Assembly: GCA_001873365.1 (NCBI GenBank)
Contig: MNYZ01000036.1
Location: 1-48,182, forward strand
Direction of reading: 5' to 3'
Length of the DNA: 48,182 bases
Origin: Oscillatoriales cyanobacterium CG2_30_40_61
GTDB taxonomy: Bacteria > Cyanobacteriota > Cyanobacteriia > Cyanobacteriales > Microcoleaceae
Below are positions 8,702 to 17,886 of the stretch, in pieces; the stretch's first letter is position 1, and each line of letters starts with the position of its first letter. A program made the position numbers and the translations under genes. Below the pieces are notes generated by a model. That model saw only the letters and a program-made list of their open reading frames with translations. It was not told the DNA's origin and did no database searches.

Positions 8702-11700
8702 CTATTGCCGATAAAGTCTCTCAAAAATATCATACATTTCCTTAGCTAATTTTCGAGGATTCCATAACGGAGCTAGGGAATTGGGGTTTTGAGATTGAAT
8801 TAAATGGGATTTAATTTGATGACGTAAATTAGCATCTAAACCTAATTTAATTCCTAATTGTGTATATTCTTCCCAAGTCCAAGCCGCACCAATATCGAGA
8901 TTAACGGCTTTTAAAAATGAGTAACCCATGCGGGATAAATATTGTTCTCCCGCCCGAGTAATGATGGGTAAATTAGCCGATAGAGCTTCTAAATTATGGG
9001 TTCCTCCATTATAAGGATAGGAGTCTAATAGGGCATCCGCCACATAATAAATCGCTCGATGTTCTTCTTCGGTTTTGGTTAACCCAATAAAAATTAATCG
9101 ACCTTGATCAACATTCTGTTCAACACAAACTTGGTGATAAAGTTCTCGAATTAAGTTATTATCTCCTTGACCTTTCCTGAGTAATACACTATTAGGAACT
9201 CCTTGGAGAATTTTAACCTGAGCTTGAATCATTTCTAGGTTGATTTTGCGTCCGGGTGCAACACATAAATAAACCATTTGATCCGACTGAATATTTAAAC
9301 TATTTCTCACGGTATTTCTATCTACTGGACGGCTTTTAAAAGGTTCTAAAGCGACGGAAGTATGGGGTAAACGGATTAACTTTTCTAAATAATGTTTTTC
9401 AACACCTTGGGGATGGCTATATTGATCACAGAAGAAATAGTTATCCGGTGAAATATATGGCGCATCAAACCCTAACCAAGACACACAAACCGGAGCAGGT
9501 CTACGATATAATATCTGCACATTTGTCGGCACGGTCATGGAGTCTAAATCCACTAAAATATCTAAGCGATCTTTGAGAATTTCTGCGGTTAATTCTTCCG
9601 GCGAACCAAACCCATTAGGAAAGGATTTTGGCCAGTAAAATTTCGCCGCTATTTGTTCAAATCTTTGGGTAACTTCATCCGATGGTAACTGTCCGGTGAC
9701 ATAAATATAAATATGGGGGGAAATTAGGGACAATTCTTTAATTAAGTTCTCACTACACCAACCCACAGAATGGCGGCGGAAGTGTTTAGAAATCAAGCCA
9801 ATTCTTAGGGGTTTTGAACTCGTTTTTTCGAGTATCGAGGCGTACTGAGGCGAGGGGACACCACTGAAGCGATGTTTAGCGTATTGTTGGGCAATTAAAC
9901 TATATAATTTGGCATTGGCTTCTAAATCATCCCGCAGGTGGGAAACTGTAAATAACAGAATTTCATAGAGAATAATTACTTCTGAAATCTCTAATTTATC
10001 GGGATCTTGATCACAGATTTTTTCTAATTCTATGAGTTTTTCTAGCGCCTGTTGACAAGCCCCCGATTGACTATAGGCAAAAATATAGGCAATTGCTGAT
10101 AAAACCGGAACTTTATCCCCACATTTTTGACAATATAAATTTGACATTTCTCGAGCTTTGGCTAAATTGGTGGAATGGCTAAGTAAATCACACAATTGTT
10201 GATAGGCTTCGACAAAATCGGGTTTAAGCTCAATGGCTTTTTCTAAATTAATTAGGGCTTCTGAGGGTTGATCATGTTTTCTAATATGGGCTAATCGACA
10301 ATGAAGTTCCGCCCAATCCGGTTGTAAAGCTAGGGCTTGTTCAAAGTTTTGAATTGCGGCTTCTACTTTACCAATTTTAGCATAAATATTGGCAAGATTA
10401 GCATAACTATCGATAGAATCTGGTTTAATTTTAATCGATTGTTGATAGTGATAAATGGCTTTTTCAGACTCATTTTTATGAAAGAAAATATGACCGAGAT
10501 AGAGATGGGGTTGGGGTAAATCGGGTTTAAGTTCAATGGCTTTTTGATAATATTGAATAGCTTCGTGCTCTTGTCCTTGTTGCGATCGCACACTCGCTAG
10601 ATTACAATAAACTTCTGCCCACTGAGGTTTGAAAGCGATCGCCCGTTGATAATTTTTAGCTGCGTCATCCCAAAGACCACGACGGGCTAAACTATTGCCA
10701 AATTCAAAGTTAAATTCAGCTTCAACTAAATTGGGTTGTAATTCTAAGGCTTTTTGCCAAGCTGCAATTGATTCATCAACCCGACCTACGGTTTGAAAAA
10801 CCTTGCCTAAATTCCAGTAAACCGCCGCCAAATTAGGATTAAGTTCTAAGGCTTTTTGATAACTCAAAATTGCCGGTTCCCACCGTTGCATTTTAAACAA
10901 CATAGTGCCCACATTTGCATGAATTTCGGCAAAATTGGGTCGCAGTTCTAATGCTTGAAAATAAGCTCGTAAAGCCGCTTCTATTTTGCCTTGAAATTGT
11001 AAAATATTACCCAGGGTTAAATAGGCGGGTAAATAATCCGGTTGTAATTTTAATGCTTGATGACAACTGACAAGGGCTTGATCATACAACCCTTGACTCA
11101 TAAGAACTTCAGCCTGTTGTTTATATTGTTGAACTTCTAAGTTTTCGCTATCTTTTTCTGGAGGATTATCTACTAAAAACTGTTGATTCCCAGATGCAAC
11201 TAAGGCGGTTTCAATATTAGATTCAGATCGAGATTGAAATTCAGTTTCTAGTCCGGCACTTAGTTCCAATCCGCCTTGATAAAATCCCTGATTCTCTCCC
11301 ACTTCTTGAAATTTTAATTGCAGCAGTCGGTTTAGTTCCTGATGGGTAAAGACTCGTTGAGGATTAAGTTGAATCGCTTTTTTATAACAATCAATTGCCG
11401 GATTGATTTGATTAATTTTAACTAAATTTTCAGCTAATTTTAAATAAAATACTTCTTTGTTAGGTTGTAATTCTATCGCTTTTTGATAACTATTAATTGC
11501 GGGTTCTATTTTCTGCTGTTTTGTGAATAAATTTCCGATCATCCAATGAATTAAACCATGATTTGGATCAATTTTAACTGCTTTTTGATAACATGAAAAC
11601 GCCTGATCTAAACGTTCTTTAATAAAATAAATACTACCCAAATTAGCATGAACTTCCGTAAAATTAGGTTGAATTTCCAGAGCTTGGGTATAGGCCCAAA

Positions 11701-11980
11701 TTGCCAAATCTAACCGAGATTGAACATAGAGAGCATTTCCCACCACTAAATAAGCAGACGCTAAATCCGGTTGTAAATTTAGGGCTTGATGTAAATAGTT
11801 AATTCCTGCTTCTTCCTGACCAATTAAAATATAAACTTCCGCCAGTCTTTTATAAACTTCTGCATCTTTGGAATCAATAGTTAAAGCCTGGCCAAAGATA
11901 TGAATTGCAGCTTCTAAATTCCCCAATTGTTTAAGCTGAATTCCTTGTTTTAAAAGGGAAGAAACCGAATCTAAACTCAC
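8702..11980 (-). CDS. TPR protein with O-GlcNAc transferase-like (SPINDLY/GT41) C-terminal domain
   Basis: A 1092-residue protein. The N-terminal two thirds is an array of tetratricopeptide repeats (roughly 16 units of 34 residues, about 5-225 and 290-620), each with the W/Y...L/A-G-N...A pattern and PN/PD turns. The C-terminal third (about 700-1090) matches the GT41 region of bacterial SPINDLY/OGT-like proteins: LRIGLISKHFRRHSVGW, then SWLGFDAPYISPDNYF, then LPHTSVALEPFKSRPV and the donor-side DALLDSYPYNGGTHNLEALS. It probably transfers a sugar from a nucleotide sugar to protein Ser/Thr or to a glycan, with the TPR superhelix selecting the acceptor. The substrate is not deducible. It is divergent from rpiA, sharing the 11981-12132 promoter region. 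Confidence 0.87.
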   Translation of the reverse strand: MSLDSVSSLLKQGIQLKQLGNLEAAIHIFGQALTIDSKDAEVYKRLAEVYILIGQEEAGINYLHQALNLQPDLASAYLVVGNALYVQSRLDLAIWAYTQALEIQPNFTEVHANLGSIYFIKERLDQAFSCYQKAVKIDPNHGLIHWMIGNLFTKQQKIEPAINSYQKAIELQPNKEVFYLKLAENLVKINQINPAIDCYKKAIQLNPQRVFTHQELNRLLQLKFQEVGENQGFYQGGLELSAGLETEFQSRSESNIETALVASGNQQFLVDNPPEKDSENLEVQQYKQQAEVLMSQGLYDQALVSCHQALKLQPDYLPAYLTLGNILQFQGKIEAALRAYFQALELRPNFAEIHANVGTMLFKMQRWEPAILSYQKALELNPNLAAVYWNLGKVFQTVGRVDESIAAWQKALELQPNLVEAEFNFEFGNSLARRGLWDDAAKNYQRAIAFKPQWAEVYCNLASVRSQQGQEHEAIQYYQKAIELKPDLPQPHLYLGHIFFHKNESEKAIYHYQQSIKIKPDSIDSYANLANIYAKIGKVEAAIQNFEQALALQPDWAELHCRLAHIRKHDQPSEALINLEKAIELKPDFVEAYQQLCDLLSHSTNLAKAREMSNLYCQKCGDKVPVLSAIAYIFAYSQSGACQQALEKLIELEKICDQDPDKLEISEVIILYEILLFTVSHLRDDLEANAKLYSLIAQQYAKHRFSGVPSPQYASILEKTSSKPLRIGLISKHFRRHSVGWCSENLIKELSLISPHIYIYVTGQLPSDEVTQRFEQIAAKFYWPKSFPNGFGSPEELTAEILKDRLDILVDLDSMTVPTNVQILYRRPAPVCVSWLGFDAPYISPDNYFFCDQYSHPQGVEKHYLEKLIRLPHTSVALEPFKSRPVDRNTVRNSLNIQSDQMVYLCVAPGRKINLEMIQAQVKILQGVPNSVLLRKGQGDNNLIRELYHQVCVEQNVDQGRLIFIGLTKTEEEHRAIYYVADALLDSYPYNGGTHNLEALSANLPIITRAGEQYLSRMGYSFLKAVNLDIGAAWTWEEYTQLGIKLGLDANLRHQIKSHLIQSQNPNSLAPLWNPRKLAKEMYDIFERLYRQ

Positions 11981-12132
11981 AATTTACTCTCCAATCACGA
12001 ATCAAATGCCACGTTAATCAGTATACCAATCAGTCGGTTAGTGTTGAAAAAATCTTTGTGTTCGTTGTGTATTTGTGGTTAAATTAGAATTGACAGCCAT
12101 CTAAAACAACCCTTTATTGAGGATAAATTAAA

Positions 12133-12843
12133 ATGAGCCAACAAGATCCCGTAACATTAATGAAACAGTACGTGGGCAAAGCAGCCGCCGATCGAGTACA
12201 ATCAGGAACAATTGTTGGACTGGGAACTGGTTCTACTACAGCCTATGCGATTCAGTATATTGGAGAACGGCTCCAAAGTGGAGAACTCAAAGATATTAAA
12301 GGCATTCCTACCTCCTTTCAAGCCACAGTATTAGCTAAACAATATGGCATCCCTTTAACAACATTAGATGAAGTAGATCATATCGATATTGCCATTGATG
12401 GCGCCGATGAAGTCGATCCTAATAAAAACTTAATTAAAGGGGGTGGAGCCGCCCATACTCGTGAGAAAATTGTCGATAGTTTGGCAGAAGTTTTTATTGT
12501 AGTTGTCGATAATTCTAAACTGGTTGACCGACTCGGATCTACTTTTTTATTACCCGTAGAAGTGATTCCCATGGCGATGACTCCAGTAATGAAAGCCCTG
12601 GAAAAATTAGGGGGAAAACCGACCCTAAGAATGGGTGTAAAAAAAGCCGGGCCAGTGGTGACAGATGAAGGAAATTTAGTCATTGATGTCAAATTTCATG
12701 CCCTGGAAAATCCCGCCGAATTAGAAAAAGAAATCAACAATATTCCTGGGGTTTTAGATAATGGTTTATTTGTTGGAGTTGCTGATATCATTCTTGTGGG
12801 TGAAGTGATCGACGGACAAGCAAAAGTTCGGGAAATTTTATAA
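12133..12843 (+). CDS. rpiA: Ribose-5-phosphate isomerase A
   Basis: Interconverts ribose-5-phosphate and ribulose-5-phosphate in the pentose-phosphate and Calvin cycles. The 236-residue length is typical. Seen motifs: [12 protein letters not shown] (phosphate loop), DGADEVD (catalytic Asp region), [12 protein letters not shown] (catalytic Lys/Glu region) and a C-terminal [24 protein letters not shown] Shine-Dalgarno-like stretch sits about 10 bp upstream of the ATG. A cluster of hairpins follows the stop codon and may end the transcript. Confidence 0.96.
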   Translation: MSQQDPVTLMKQYVGKAAADRVQSGTIVGLGTGSTTAYAIQYIGERLQSGELKDIKGIPTSFQATVLAKQYGIPLTTLDEVDHIDIAIDGADEVDPNKNLIKGGGAAHTREKIVDSLAEVFIVVVDNSKLVDRLGSTFLLPVEVIPMAMTPVMKALEKLGGKPTLRMGVKKAGPVVTDEGNLVIDVKFHALENPAELEKEINNIPGVLDNGLFVGVADIILVGEVIDGQAKVREIL

Positions 12844-12855
12844 CCTTAACTCTTG

Positions 12856-12953
12856 TTCCCTGGTTCTACCAGGGAATATAATACTAGAGGCTCTGCCTCT
12901 ATTTAACAGCAGGCGGAGCCTGCAAAAAGGCATTGCTAGGTAGAACCTAGCAA
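12856..12953. repeat. Cluster of four short hairpins after rpiA
   Basis: Four consecutive perfect stems lie within 98 bp: TTCCCTGG/CCAGGGAA (12856-12876), AGAGGC/GCCTCT (12886-12900), GCAGGC/GCCTGC (12909-12923) and TTGCTAGGT/ACCTAGCAA (12933-12953). The loops are only 3-5 nt. The first and last also share the GGTTCTACC/GGTAGAACC core. No U-run follows the first stem, so this looks like a composite palindromic repeat that may also stabilise or end the rpiA mRNA. Confidence 0.75.
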
Positions 12954-12998
12954 CCAGAGAAATCACCCTATTTATCTAATATTAATTTTAAGTTTAAT

Positions 12999-14183
12999 AT
13001 GATGCACTATAGACGATTTGGACGAACAGAATTACCGATGCCTGTGTTTTCCTGTGGAGGAATGAGATATCAACATCAATGGCAAGATACTAGCTTTGAT
13101 CAAATTCCTGAAGCCAACCAAAAACAACTGGAAGCCTGTATTTATCGTTCCCTAGAATTAGGAATTAATCATATTGAAACTGCTAGGGGTTATGGCACTT
13201 CAGAAATGCAGTTAGGGAAAGTTTTACCTAAAATTTCCCGAGAAAGATTAATTGTACAAACTAAAGTTTCTCCTAATTCAGATTCTTTAAAGTTTAAACA
13301 GGATTTTGATCAATCTTTGGCTTACTTACAATTAGATCATATTGATTTATTTGCTATTCACGGCATTAATAATGATCAAGATTTAGAAAATACAATCAAA
13401 CCCGGGGGATGTTTAGCGGTCGCTAAACAGTTAAAAGCAGAGGGAAAAGTTAGATTTATTGGCTTTTCAACCCATGGCCCTACAGAGGTTATTATTAAAG
13501 CCATTGAAACCGATGAATTTGATTATGTTAATTTACATTGGTATTATATTAATCAAAATAATTGGCCAGCAATTGCAGCAGCAACCCGCCACGATATGGG
13601 GGTTTTTATTATTAGTCCATCCGATAAAGGCGGTCAACTTTATAACCCGCCTGAAAAGTTAGTAAATTTATGTTCTCCCCTGAGTCCCATAGTGTTTAAT
13701 AATTTATTTTGTTTAAGCCATCCTCAAGTTCATACTTTAAGTATTGGAGCATCTAAACCCACGGATTTTGATGAACATTTAAAAACCATTTCCCTTTTAG
13801 ATCGTTGGGATGAAATTTTGCCCCCAATTCAACAACGTTTAGAACAGGAATTAATCAATTGTTTTGGAGAAAATTGGGCAAAAACCTGGAATATTGGTTT
13901 ACCCCGTCAGGAAGAAACCCCGAATAATATTAATATTCCGGTGATTTTATGGTTAAGGAATTTGGCGATCGCCTATGATATGATTGACTATGCCAAAATG
14001 CGCTATAATTTATTAGGAAATGGCGGTGATTGGTTCCCAGGCAAAAAAGCAGAAGCGGTAGAAAATATTGATTTAAGTCAATGTTTAGTTAATAGTCCCC
14101 ACGCCGATAAAATCCCGCAAATCTTAGCAGAAACCCATCAATTATTACAAGGAGAAACACTTTTAAGATTATCGAAAAGTTAA
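12999..14183 (+). CDS. Aldo/keto reductase (COG1453-type)
   Basis: A 394-residue predicted NADPH-dependent oxidoreductase with a TIM-barrel N-terminal part: FGRTELPMPVFSCGGMRY opening, INHIETARGYGTSE, IVQTKVS, LFAIHGIN and VRFIGFSTHG. The tetrad residues appear as Glu60-Tyr65-Lys89-His121. Position 60 is Glu where Asp is usual, a feature to check against homologs. The C-terminal extension (about 290-394) corresponds to the part that carries a ferredoxin-like Cys cluster in some COG1453 proteins, but no CxxCxxC pattern is present here. Substrate unknown. Two adjacent ATGs open the gene; either could be used. It converges with the methyltransferase gene 18 bp away. Confidence 0.85.
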   Translation: MMHYRRFGRTELPMPVFSCGGMRYQHQWQDTSFDQIPEANQKQLEACIYRSLELGINHIETARGYGTSEMQLGKVLPKISRERLIVQTKVSPNSDSLKFKQDFDQSLAYLQLDHIDLFAIHGINNDQDLENTIKPGGCLAVAKQLKAEGKVRFIGFSTHGPTEVIIKAIETDEFDYVNLHWYYINQNNWPAIAAATRHDMGVFIISPSDKGGQLYNPPEKLVNLCSPLSPIVFNNLFCLSHPQVHTLSIGASKPTDFDEHLKTISLLDRWDEILPPIQQRLEQELINCFGENWAKTWNIGLPRQEETPNNINIPVILWLRNLAIAYDMIDYAKMRYNLLGNGGDWFPGKKAEAVENIDLSQCLVNSPHADKIPQILAETHQLLQGETLLRLSKS

Positions 14184-14201
14184 GTAAATCAACCTCAGAA
14201 A

Positions 14202-15134
14202 TTATAGCTCAAGGGTGTCGGCGTTGTCTACTCGCTGTTCCCTGATATATTTCATAAGATTAGATGCCACAAAGAAAGCTAAATTAACGGGAACAGAATT
14301 TCCAATCATTTGTTCTAAATTGATTTTTGTTCCTGTAAATTTAAAAGAATCGGGGAAGGTTTGAATATAACTCCGTTCTATAGTAGATAAAGGTCTGATA
14401 GTATTTAGATCAACATCTTGCGGATCACCCCTATGGAGTTTATAGTTAGGTGGGATCGGACGATTAACTCCTCTGATAGTGGGACTGGGTTCATCAATAG
14501 AAAATATCCCCCGTCGAGCGTAGCTTCTGGGATGTCTATAATAATATTGGAGATTTAATCTTTCCCCCAGATAATCTCTAATTGTCATTGGTTTTTTGGA
14601 TAAATTTAACTTCAATAAATCTACCAAACTATTCTGTTTTCCCCCAAGTTCACCGATCATAAAAAAACGCGATCGCGATTGAGGTGTATTGCAAAAAGAC
14701 GCATTTAAAACAATAGCAGATAAACCATAACCATTGTTCAAAAACTGCTCAGATATTTGTTTAAAAATAGGACTTTTAGTTATTCTTGGCACATTTTCCA
14801 TAACAAACCATTGAGGCTGAATGGCGCAAACAATATTAGCAAAGTTATAGGTTAAATTAGCGCGATCACCGTTTAAATCTCGTTTTCCCGCACTAGAAAA
14901 ATCCTGACATGGGGGGCCACCAATGATCATTTCAGGAGCAAGTTTTTGGATGATTTGGATAGCCGTATTTTCATCGGTGAGATCCTGCAAAATTGCTAAA
15001 TGATCAAAATTAGCTTGATAGACCTCTAGGGATGGATTCCAGTTATCAATAGCTGCTAATATCTCAATTCCTGCCTGCTTAAAACCCAGAGATAAACCCC
15101 CACAACCACTAAATACATCAACAGCAGTAACCAT
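14202..15134 (-). CDS. DNA (cytosine-5-)-methyltransferase, orphan
   Basis: A 310-residue m5C methyltransferase with all key motifs in order: motif I VFSGCGGLSLGFKQAG (SAM binding), motif IV GGPPCQDFS with catalytic Cys76, motif VI MENVP, motif VIII QSRSRFFMIG and motif X GNSVPVNLAFFVA. The target-recognition region (about 175-250) is short and contains a GVNRP(I) stretch. The recognition sequence cannot be read from sequence alone. No restriction endonuclease is adjacent; it starts 33 bp after an ACT-domain gene on the same strand. Orphan cytosine methylases in cyanobacteria sometimes methylate the HIP1 core CGATCG (known for Synechocystis), which is one possibility here. Confidence 0.93.
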   Translation of the reverse strand: MVTAVDVFSGCGGLSLGFKQAGIEILAAIDNWNPSLEVYQANFDHLAILQDLTDENTAIQIIQKLAPEMIIGGPPCQDFSSAGKRDLNGDRANLTYNFANIVCAIQPQWFVMENVPRITKSPIFKQISEQFLNNGYGLSAIVLNASFCNTPQSRSRFFMIGELGGKQNSLVDLLKLNLSKKPMTIRDYLGERLNLQYYYRHPRSYARRGIFSIDEPSPTIRGVNRPIPPNYKLHRGDPQDVDLNTIRPLSTIERSYIQTFPDSFKFTGTKINLEQMIGNSVPVNLAFFVASNLMKYIREQRVDNADTLEL

Positions 15135-15167
15135 GAAAACAATGTGATTAATAATGATCCCAGACTG

Positions 15168-15893
15168 TTAAAATCGTTCTCCCATTAACCGTTGTCGCAT
15201 TCCCTCGGCAATTTTTTGGCCAAGATATTCAGGAATCAAACTTTCATTCGGCCCCAATAAATATAAAATTAACCGGGTGCGTCCTCGCCAAACTAATAAG
15301 TTAGCATTGACCACCAATAAATCCTCCTGCCAAATAGCATACATAACCTTATAAAACAATCCTGGTTGGTTATCGGCTTCAATCAATAACGCCGGGAGGT
15401 GAAATACAGGATCAACATAAAATTCCGTAGCCACATCCTCTAACCCCGCATCCAGGTTAAATTCCACGGCCAACATTTCTTCCACCTCAAAATGTCCGGC
15501 CAAGGCTTCTCGCACCGCCCGACAAACATTGTCCGAGGTTTTATCCGTGAGGCCCTTTCCCCCGCGAGAAACCACTAACTTAATAAACACCAACATCGGC
15601 GGATAAATTTGGCCATACAAACTCAGACTATGAATTGTCAGGCCATAGGCTGCCAAAACCCCAAAAATATCGCTGAGTAAAAACGATTGATTCCGATAGG
15701 CGAAATGGACGGCGCTTTTGTTACTGTCGGGCTCAATTTTAATCACAGCCTGCTTAGTTTGATAAACTTCATAGGCCAGTTTAAGATTTTGCAGTTGAAT
15801 TTCACTACTGACAAATTGCTCATAAAACTGTGGAAACGCCCGATTGAAGCGTTTTAGGAGTTCTACAGTGGAGGATTTTAAGCCCGGAGCCAT
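15168..15893 (-). CDS. ACT-domain protein (two ACT repeats)
   Basis: A 241-residue soluble protein. Two ACT-like modules are visible: about 55-130 ([21 protein letters not shown]) and about 165-238 ([20 protein letters not shown], then [23 protein letters not shown]). The second resembles the ACT repeats of GlnD-type uridylyltransferases. ACT domains usually bind amino acids, so a regulatory role is likely but no partner enzyme is nearby. It is divergent from the GNAT gene with a 73-bp shared upstream region and is followed at 33 bp by the methyltransferase, probably on one transcript. Confidence 0.72.
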   Translation of the reverse strand: MAPGLKSSTVELLKRFNRAFPQFYEQFVSSEIQLQNLKLAYEVYQTKQAVIKIEPDSNKSAVHFAYRNQSFLLSDIFGVLAAYGLTIHSLSLYGQIYPPMLVFIKLVVSRGGKGLTDKTSDNVCRAVREALAGHFEVEEMLAVEFNLDAGLEDVATEFYVDPVFHLPALLIEADNQPGLFYKVMYAIWQEDLLVVNANLLVWRGRTRLILYLLGPNESLIPEYLGQKIAEGMRQRLMGERF

Positions 15894-15966
15894 AATTGAG
15901 GTGAAGGTACGGGAGATATACTATCTAATACATTCATTGAAAATCTATTACCTTAACTACGCCTGC

Positions 15967-16518
15967 ATGGGTTTTTGGAAAAACTTGTTTAGCAGTTCAG
16001 AGTCCCCTTCCCCGTCCACCTGCCAGGTGGAATATGAGGGGTACGAGGGTGGAGGCGAGGAGTCAGTATCTCTAAACTCTCGCCCGTCATCGAGCAATAA
16101 TGGTCGCATTTTTTTTAGTACCGATCGGGACATTGATTTATACGAATTGGAAGAACTTTGCAATGCAGTCGGTTGGTCTCGGCGGCCCCTGCGTAAAGTA
16201 AAAAAAGCCATTCAGTATAGTTTCCTTGTAGTTTCTATGTGGCAAATTCGAGGGAATCAGCGACGGCTGATTGGTTTTGCTAGGGCTACATCCGATCATG
16301 CTTTTAATGCTACGCTCTGGGATGTGGTCGTTCACCCAGATTTCCAGAATCAGGGTATGGGTAAAGCCATGATGAAATTTATCATCAAAAAACTCCGTAG
16401 CGATGATATCAGCAACATTACTCTATTTGCTGACCCTCATGTTGTGGATTTTTACCGAAATTTGGGTTTTATGTCCGATCCAGAGGGGATCAAAGGAATG
16501 TTCTGGTATCCAGATTAA
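15967..16518 (+). CDS. GNAT N-acetyltransferase, Ycf52/NSI type
   Basis: I place the start at ATG 15967 ([15 protein letters not shown]), because cyanobacterial homologs begin with this segment. The longer frame back to 15844 overlaps the divergent gene and is low-complexity. A variable acidic linker (about 9-40) precedes the conserved [18 protein letters not shown] block. The GNAT core follows: [20 protein letters not shown], the acetyl-CoA loop [10 protein letters not shown] and the C-terminal [15 protein letters not shown]. Homologs are encoded in red-algal plastids (Ycf52), and plant NSI is a plastid serotonin/Lys acetyltransferase. The bacterial substrate is not known. The tRNA-Pro gene follows 153 bp downstream. 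Confidence 0.86.
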   Translation: MGFWKNLFSSSESPSPSTCQVEYEGYEGGGEESVSLNSRPSSSNNGRIFFSTDRDIDLYELEELCNAVGWSRRPLRKVKKAIQYSFLVVSMWQIRGNQRRLIGFARATSDHAFNATLWDVVVHPDFQNQGMGKAMMKFIIKKLRSDDISNITLFADPHVVDFYRNLGFMSDPEGIKGMFWYPD

Positions 16519-16651
16519 GCCTGGGTTGGCGGTTGAGGTGTTGAGGTGTGGAGGTGTGAACAAACAACCGATAACCCACAACAGACAACCGACTCCTAGC
16601 TTCTTCTGAATCAATTTTGCAATTTTTAATCCAATTTGTGTAAACTTAGGG

Positions 16652-16657
16652 TATACT
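16652..16657 (+). promoter_or_regulatory. Probable -10 box of the tRNA-Pro gene
   Basis: TATACT lies 14 bp upstream of the mature tRNA 5' end. The region at -35 is AT-rich without a good TTGACA match, so only the -10 element is proposed. Confidence 0.4.
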
Positions 16658-16671
16658 CAAAAAAGATTAAA

Positions 16672-16745
16672 CGGGATGTAGCGCAGCTTGGTAGCGCGCC
16701 TGCTTTGGGAGCAGGATGCCGCAGGTTCAAATCCTGTCATCCCGA
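16672..16745 (+). tRNA. tRNA-Pro (anticodon TGG)
   Basis: A 74-nt cloverleaf. Acceptor stem CGGGATG pairs with CATCCCG, followed by discriminator A. The D-arm is AGCGCAGCTTGGTAGCGC-like, the anticodon stem CCTGC/GCAGG has loop TTTGGGA (anticodon TGG, reading CCN proline codons), and the T-arm contains GGTTCAAATCC. CCA is not encoded. No intron. Confidence 0.97.
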
Positions 16746-17073
16746 TTCTGAATTTTAACTTGATTAGTGCCAATTCTTTTTGTCCATCCCCGGATCGCTG
16801 TGTTACGATGGGTCATGTTTTAAATTGAGTAGGACTTACGCCAAGAAACCGGGTTTCTACGAAAAATCCGAAGGTTTATCCCTAGATATCTAAGAAGAAA
16901 CCCGGTTTCTGACCCGAAGTTGAAATTTAACGGGACATTCAGTGCAATTTATCGCTGGTCAACATGACCCGGGTTCTCTGTTTAGCGTTACTCCTACTGC
17001 TGCATCCCCCTGGGTTCAGTGGTACACACTGCATCTGTAATCTAAAAAATATTTAATTCAAAATTTGGAAATC
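16746..17073. other. Gene-free spacer upstream of the Tic22 gene
   Basis: About 328 bp without an open frame of note. It contains dispersed repeat copy 2 (16831-16915). The 16920-17073 part is the likely promoter region of the Tic22 gene, but no clear box is seen. Confidence 0.5.
16831..16915. repeat. Dispersed palindromic repeat (AAGAAACCGGGTTTCT type), copy 2
   Basis: Same order of parts as 8599-8683: AGGACTTACGCC, an AGAAACC/GGTTTCT palindrome, about 25 bp ending in TAGATATCTA, and a second AGAAACC/GGTTTCT palindrome followed by GACCC. Two such copies within 8.5 kb indicate a genome-wide repeat family. Confidence 0.8.
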
Positions 17074-17862
17074 ATGATCAGATCAATTGTTCGTTTGGGC
17101 GCGGTATTGGGAGTTGTGGGCGGTACGTTTTTACTAAGTCCTGATTCGGGATTGCCTTTGTTTAGCTTGATTCCGGTGGGAACTGAGCCAGCTTATGCAA
17201 TTCCAGAAAGCCAAATTCTGGAAAAACTCCGTTCCATTCCTGTGTTTACGATTACCGATACCCAAGGCGCCCCTTTAGTTGCCACTGTACCCCAGGGAGA
17301 TAAAAAAGCTGCGGTGGCGGGTGTGTTTATCAGTCGCACTGATGCGGTGGCTTTTATTGATCGCTTGAAAAGTCGTGACCCCAAACTGGCTTCAACGATT
17401 CAGGTAACAACGGTCTCTCTGGGTGAAGTATACCGGATGAGCCAGCAAGGTCAGGGTTCGGCCGAGGAAGTTCAGTTTGCCTACGTCCCGGTACAAAAAC
17501 AAGTGGATTTAGCTAAGACTGTACTCCAAGAAAATGGACAGAGTGTAAGCGAGTTTAACGGTGTTCCGCTATTTATTGCTAAGGGTGGGCCGGATAATGG
17601 TTATCTGACGATTCAAAATGGCAATGAACAGGTGATCCCGATGTTCTTCTACAAAGAGGATTTGCAAAGTATGTTGACTCAATTTAAAAGTCAACAGCCT
17701 GATTTAATCTCTAACGTTAAAATCGATGTGGTTAACCTCGAAGGGTTGTTGGATGCTTTGAAAAAAGATAATGACCAATTCTTAAATCGGGTTGTGTTAA
17801 TTCCCCCCCGTGAAACTTTGGAGTATTTACAAAAAAATCAACCCGCTCCCGCCCCTCGTTAA
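17074..17862 (+). CDS. Tic22-like family protein
   Basis: I use ATG 17074 (MIRSIVRLGAVLGVVGG), with GGAA 5 bp upstream, in preference to the TTG at 17065. An N-terminal signal-like hydrophobic stretch ends near an AYA site (about residue 42, EPAYA/IPES), so export is likely. The mature part has the duplicated Tic22 fold: IPVFTITDTQGAPLVATV...VAGVFISRTDAVAFIDRL and GVPLFIAKGG...VIPMFFYKEDLQSML. Plant Tic22 is an intermembrane-space chaperone for chloroplast import. The cyanobacterial homolog works in the periplasm or thylakoid lumen and supports outer-membrane biogenesis. It is followed at 24 bp by prmC, probably co-transcribed. Confidence 0.88.
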   Translation: MIRSIVRLGAVLGVVGGTFLLSPDSGLPLFSLIPVGTEPAYAIPESQILEKLRSIPVFTITDTQGAPLVATVPQGDKKAAVAGVFISRTDAVAFIDRLKSRDPKLASTIQVTTVSLGEVYRMSQQGQGSAEEVQFAYVPVQKQVDLAKTVLQENGQSVSEFNGVPLFIAKGGPDNGYLTIQNGNEQVIPMFFYKEDLQSMLTQFKSQQPDLISNVKIDVVNLEGLLDALKKDNDQFLNRVVLIPPRETLEYLQKNQPAPAPR

Positions 17863-17886
17863 TTGATTCAATCCTAGGAAACTATC

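Noticed and set aside
15844-15966. Longer start for the GNAT gene
   Set aside because: It would overlap the divergent ACT-domain gene, and the added residues are not family-like; MGFWKNLF is the expected beginning.
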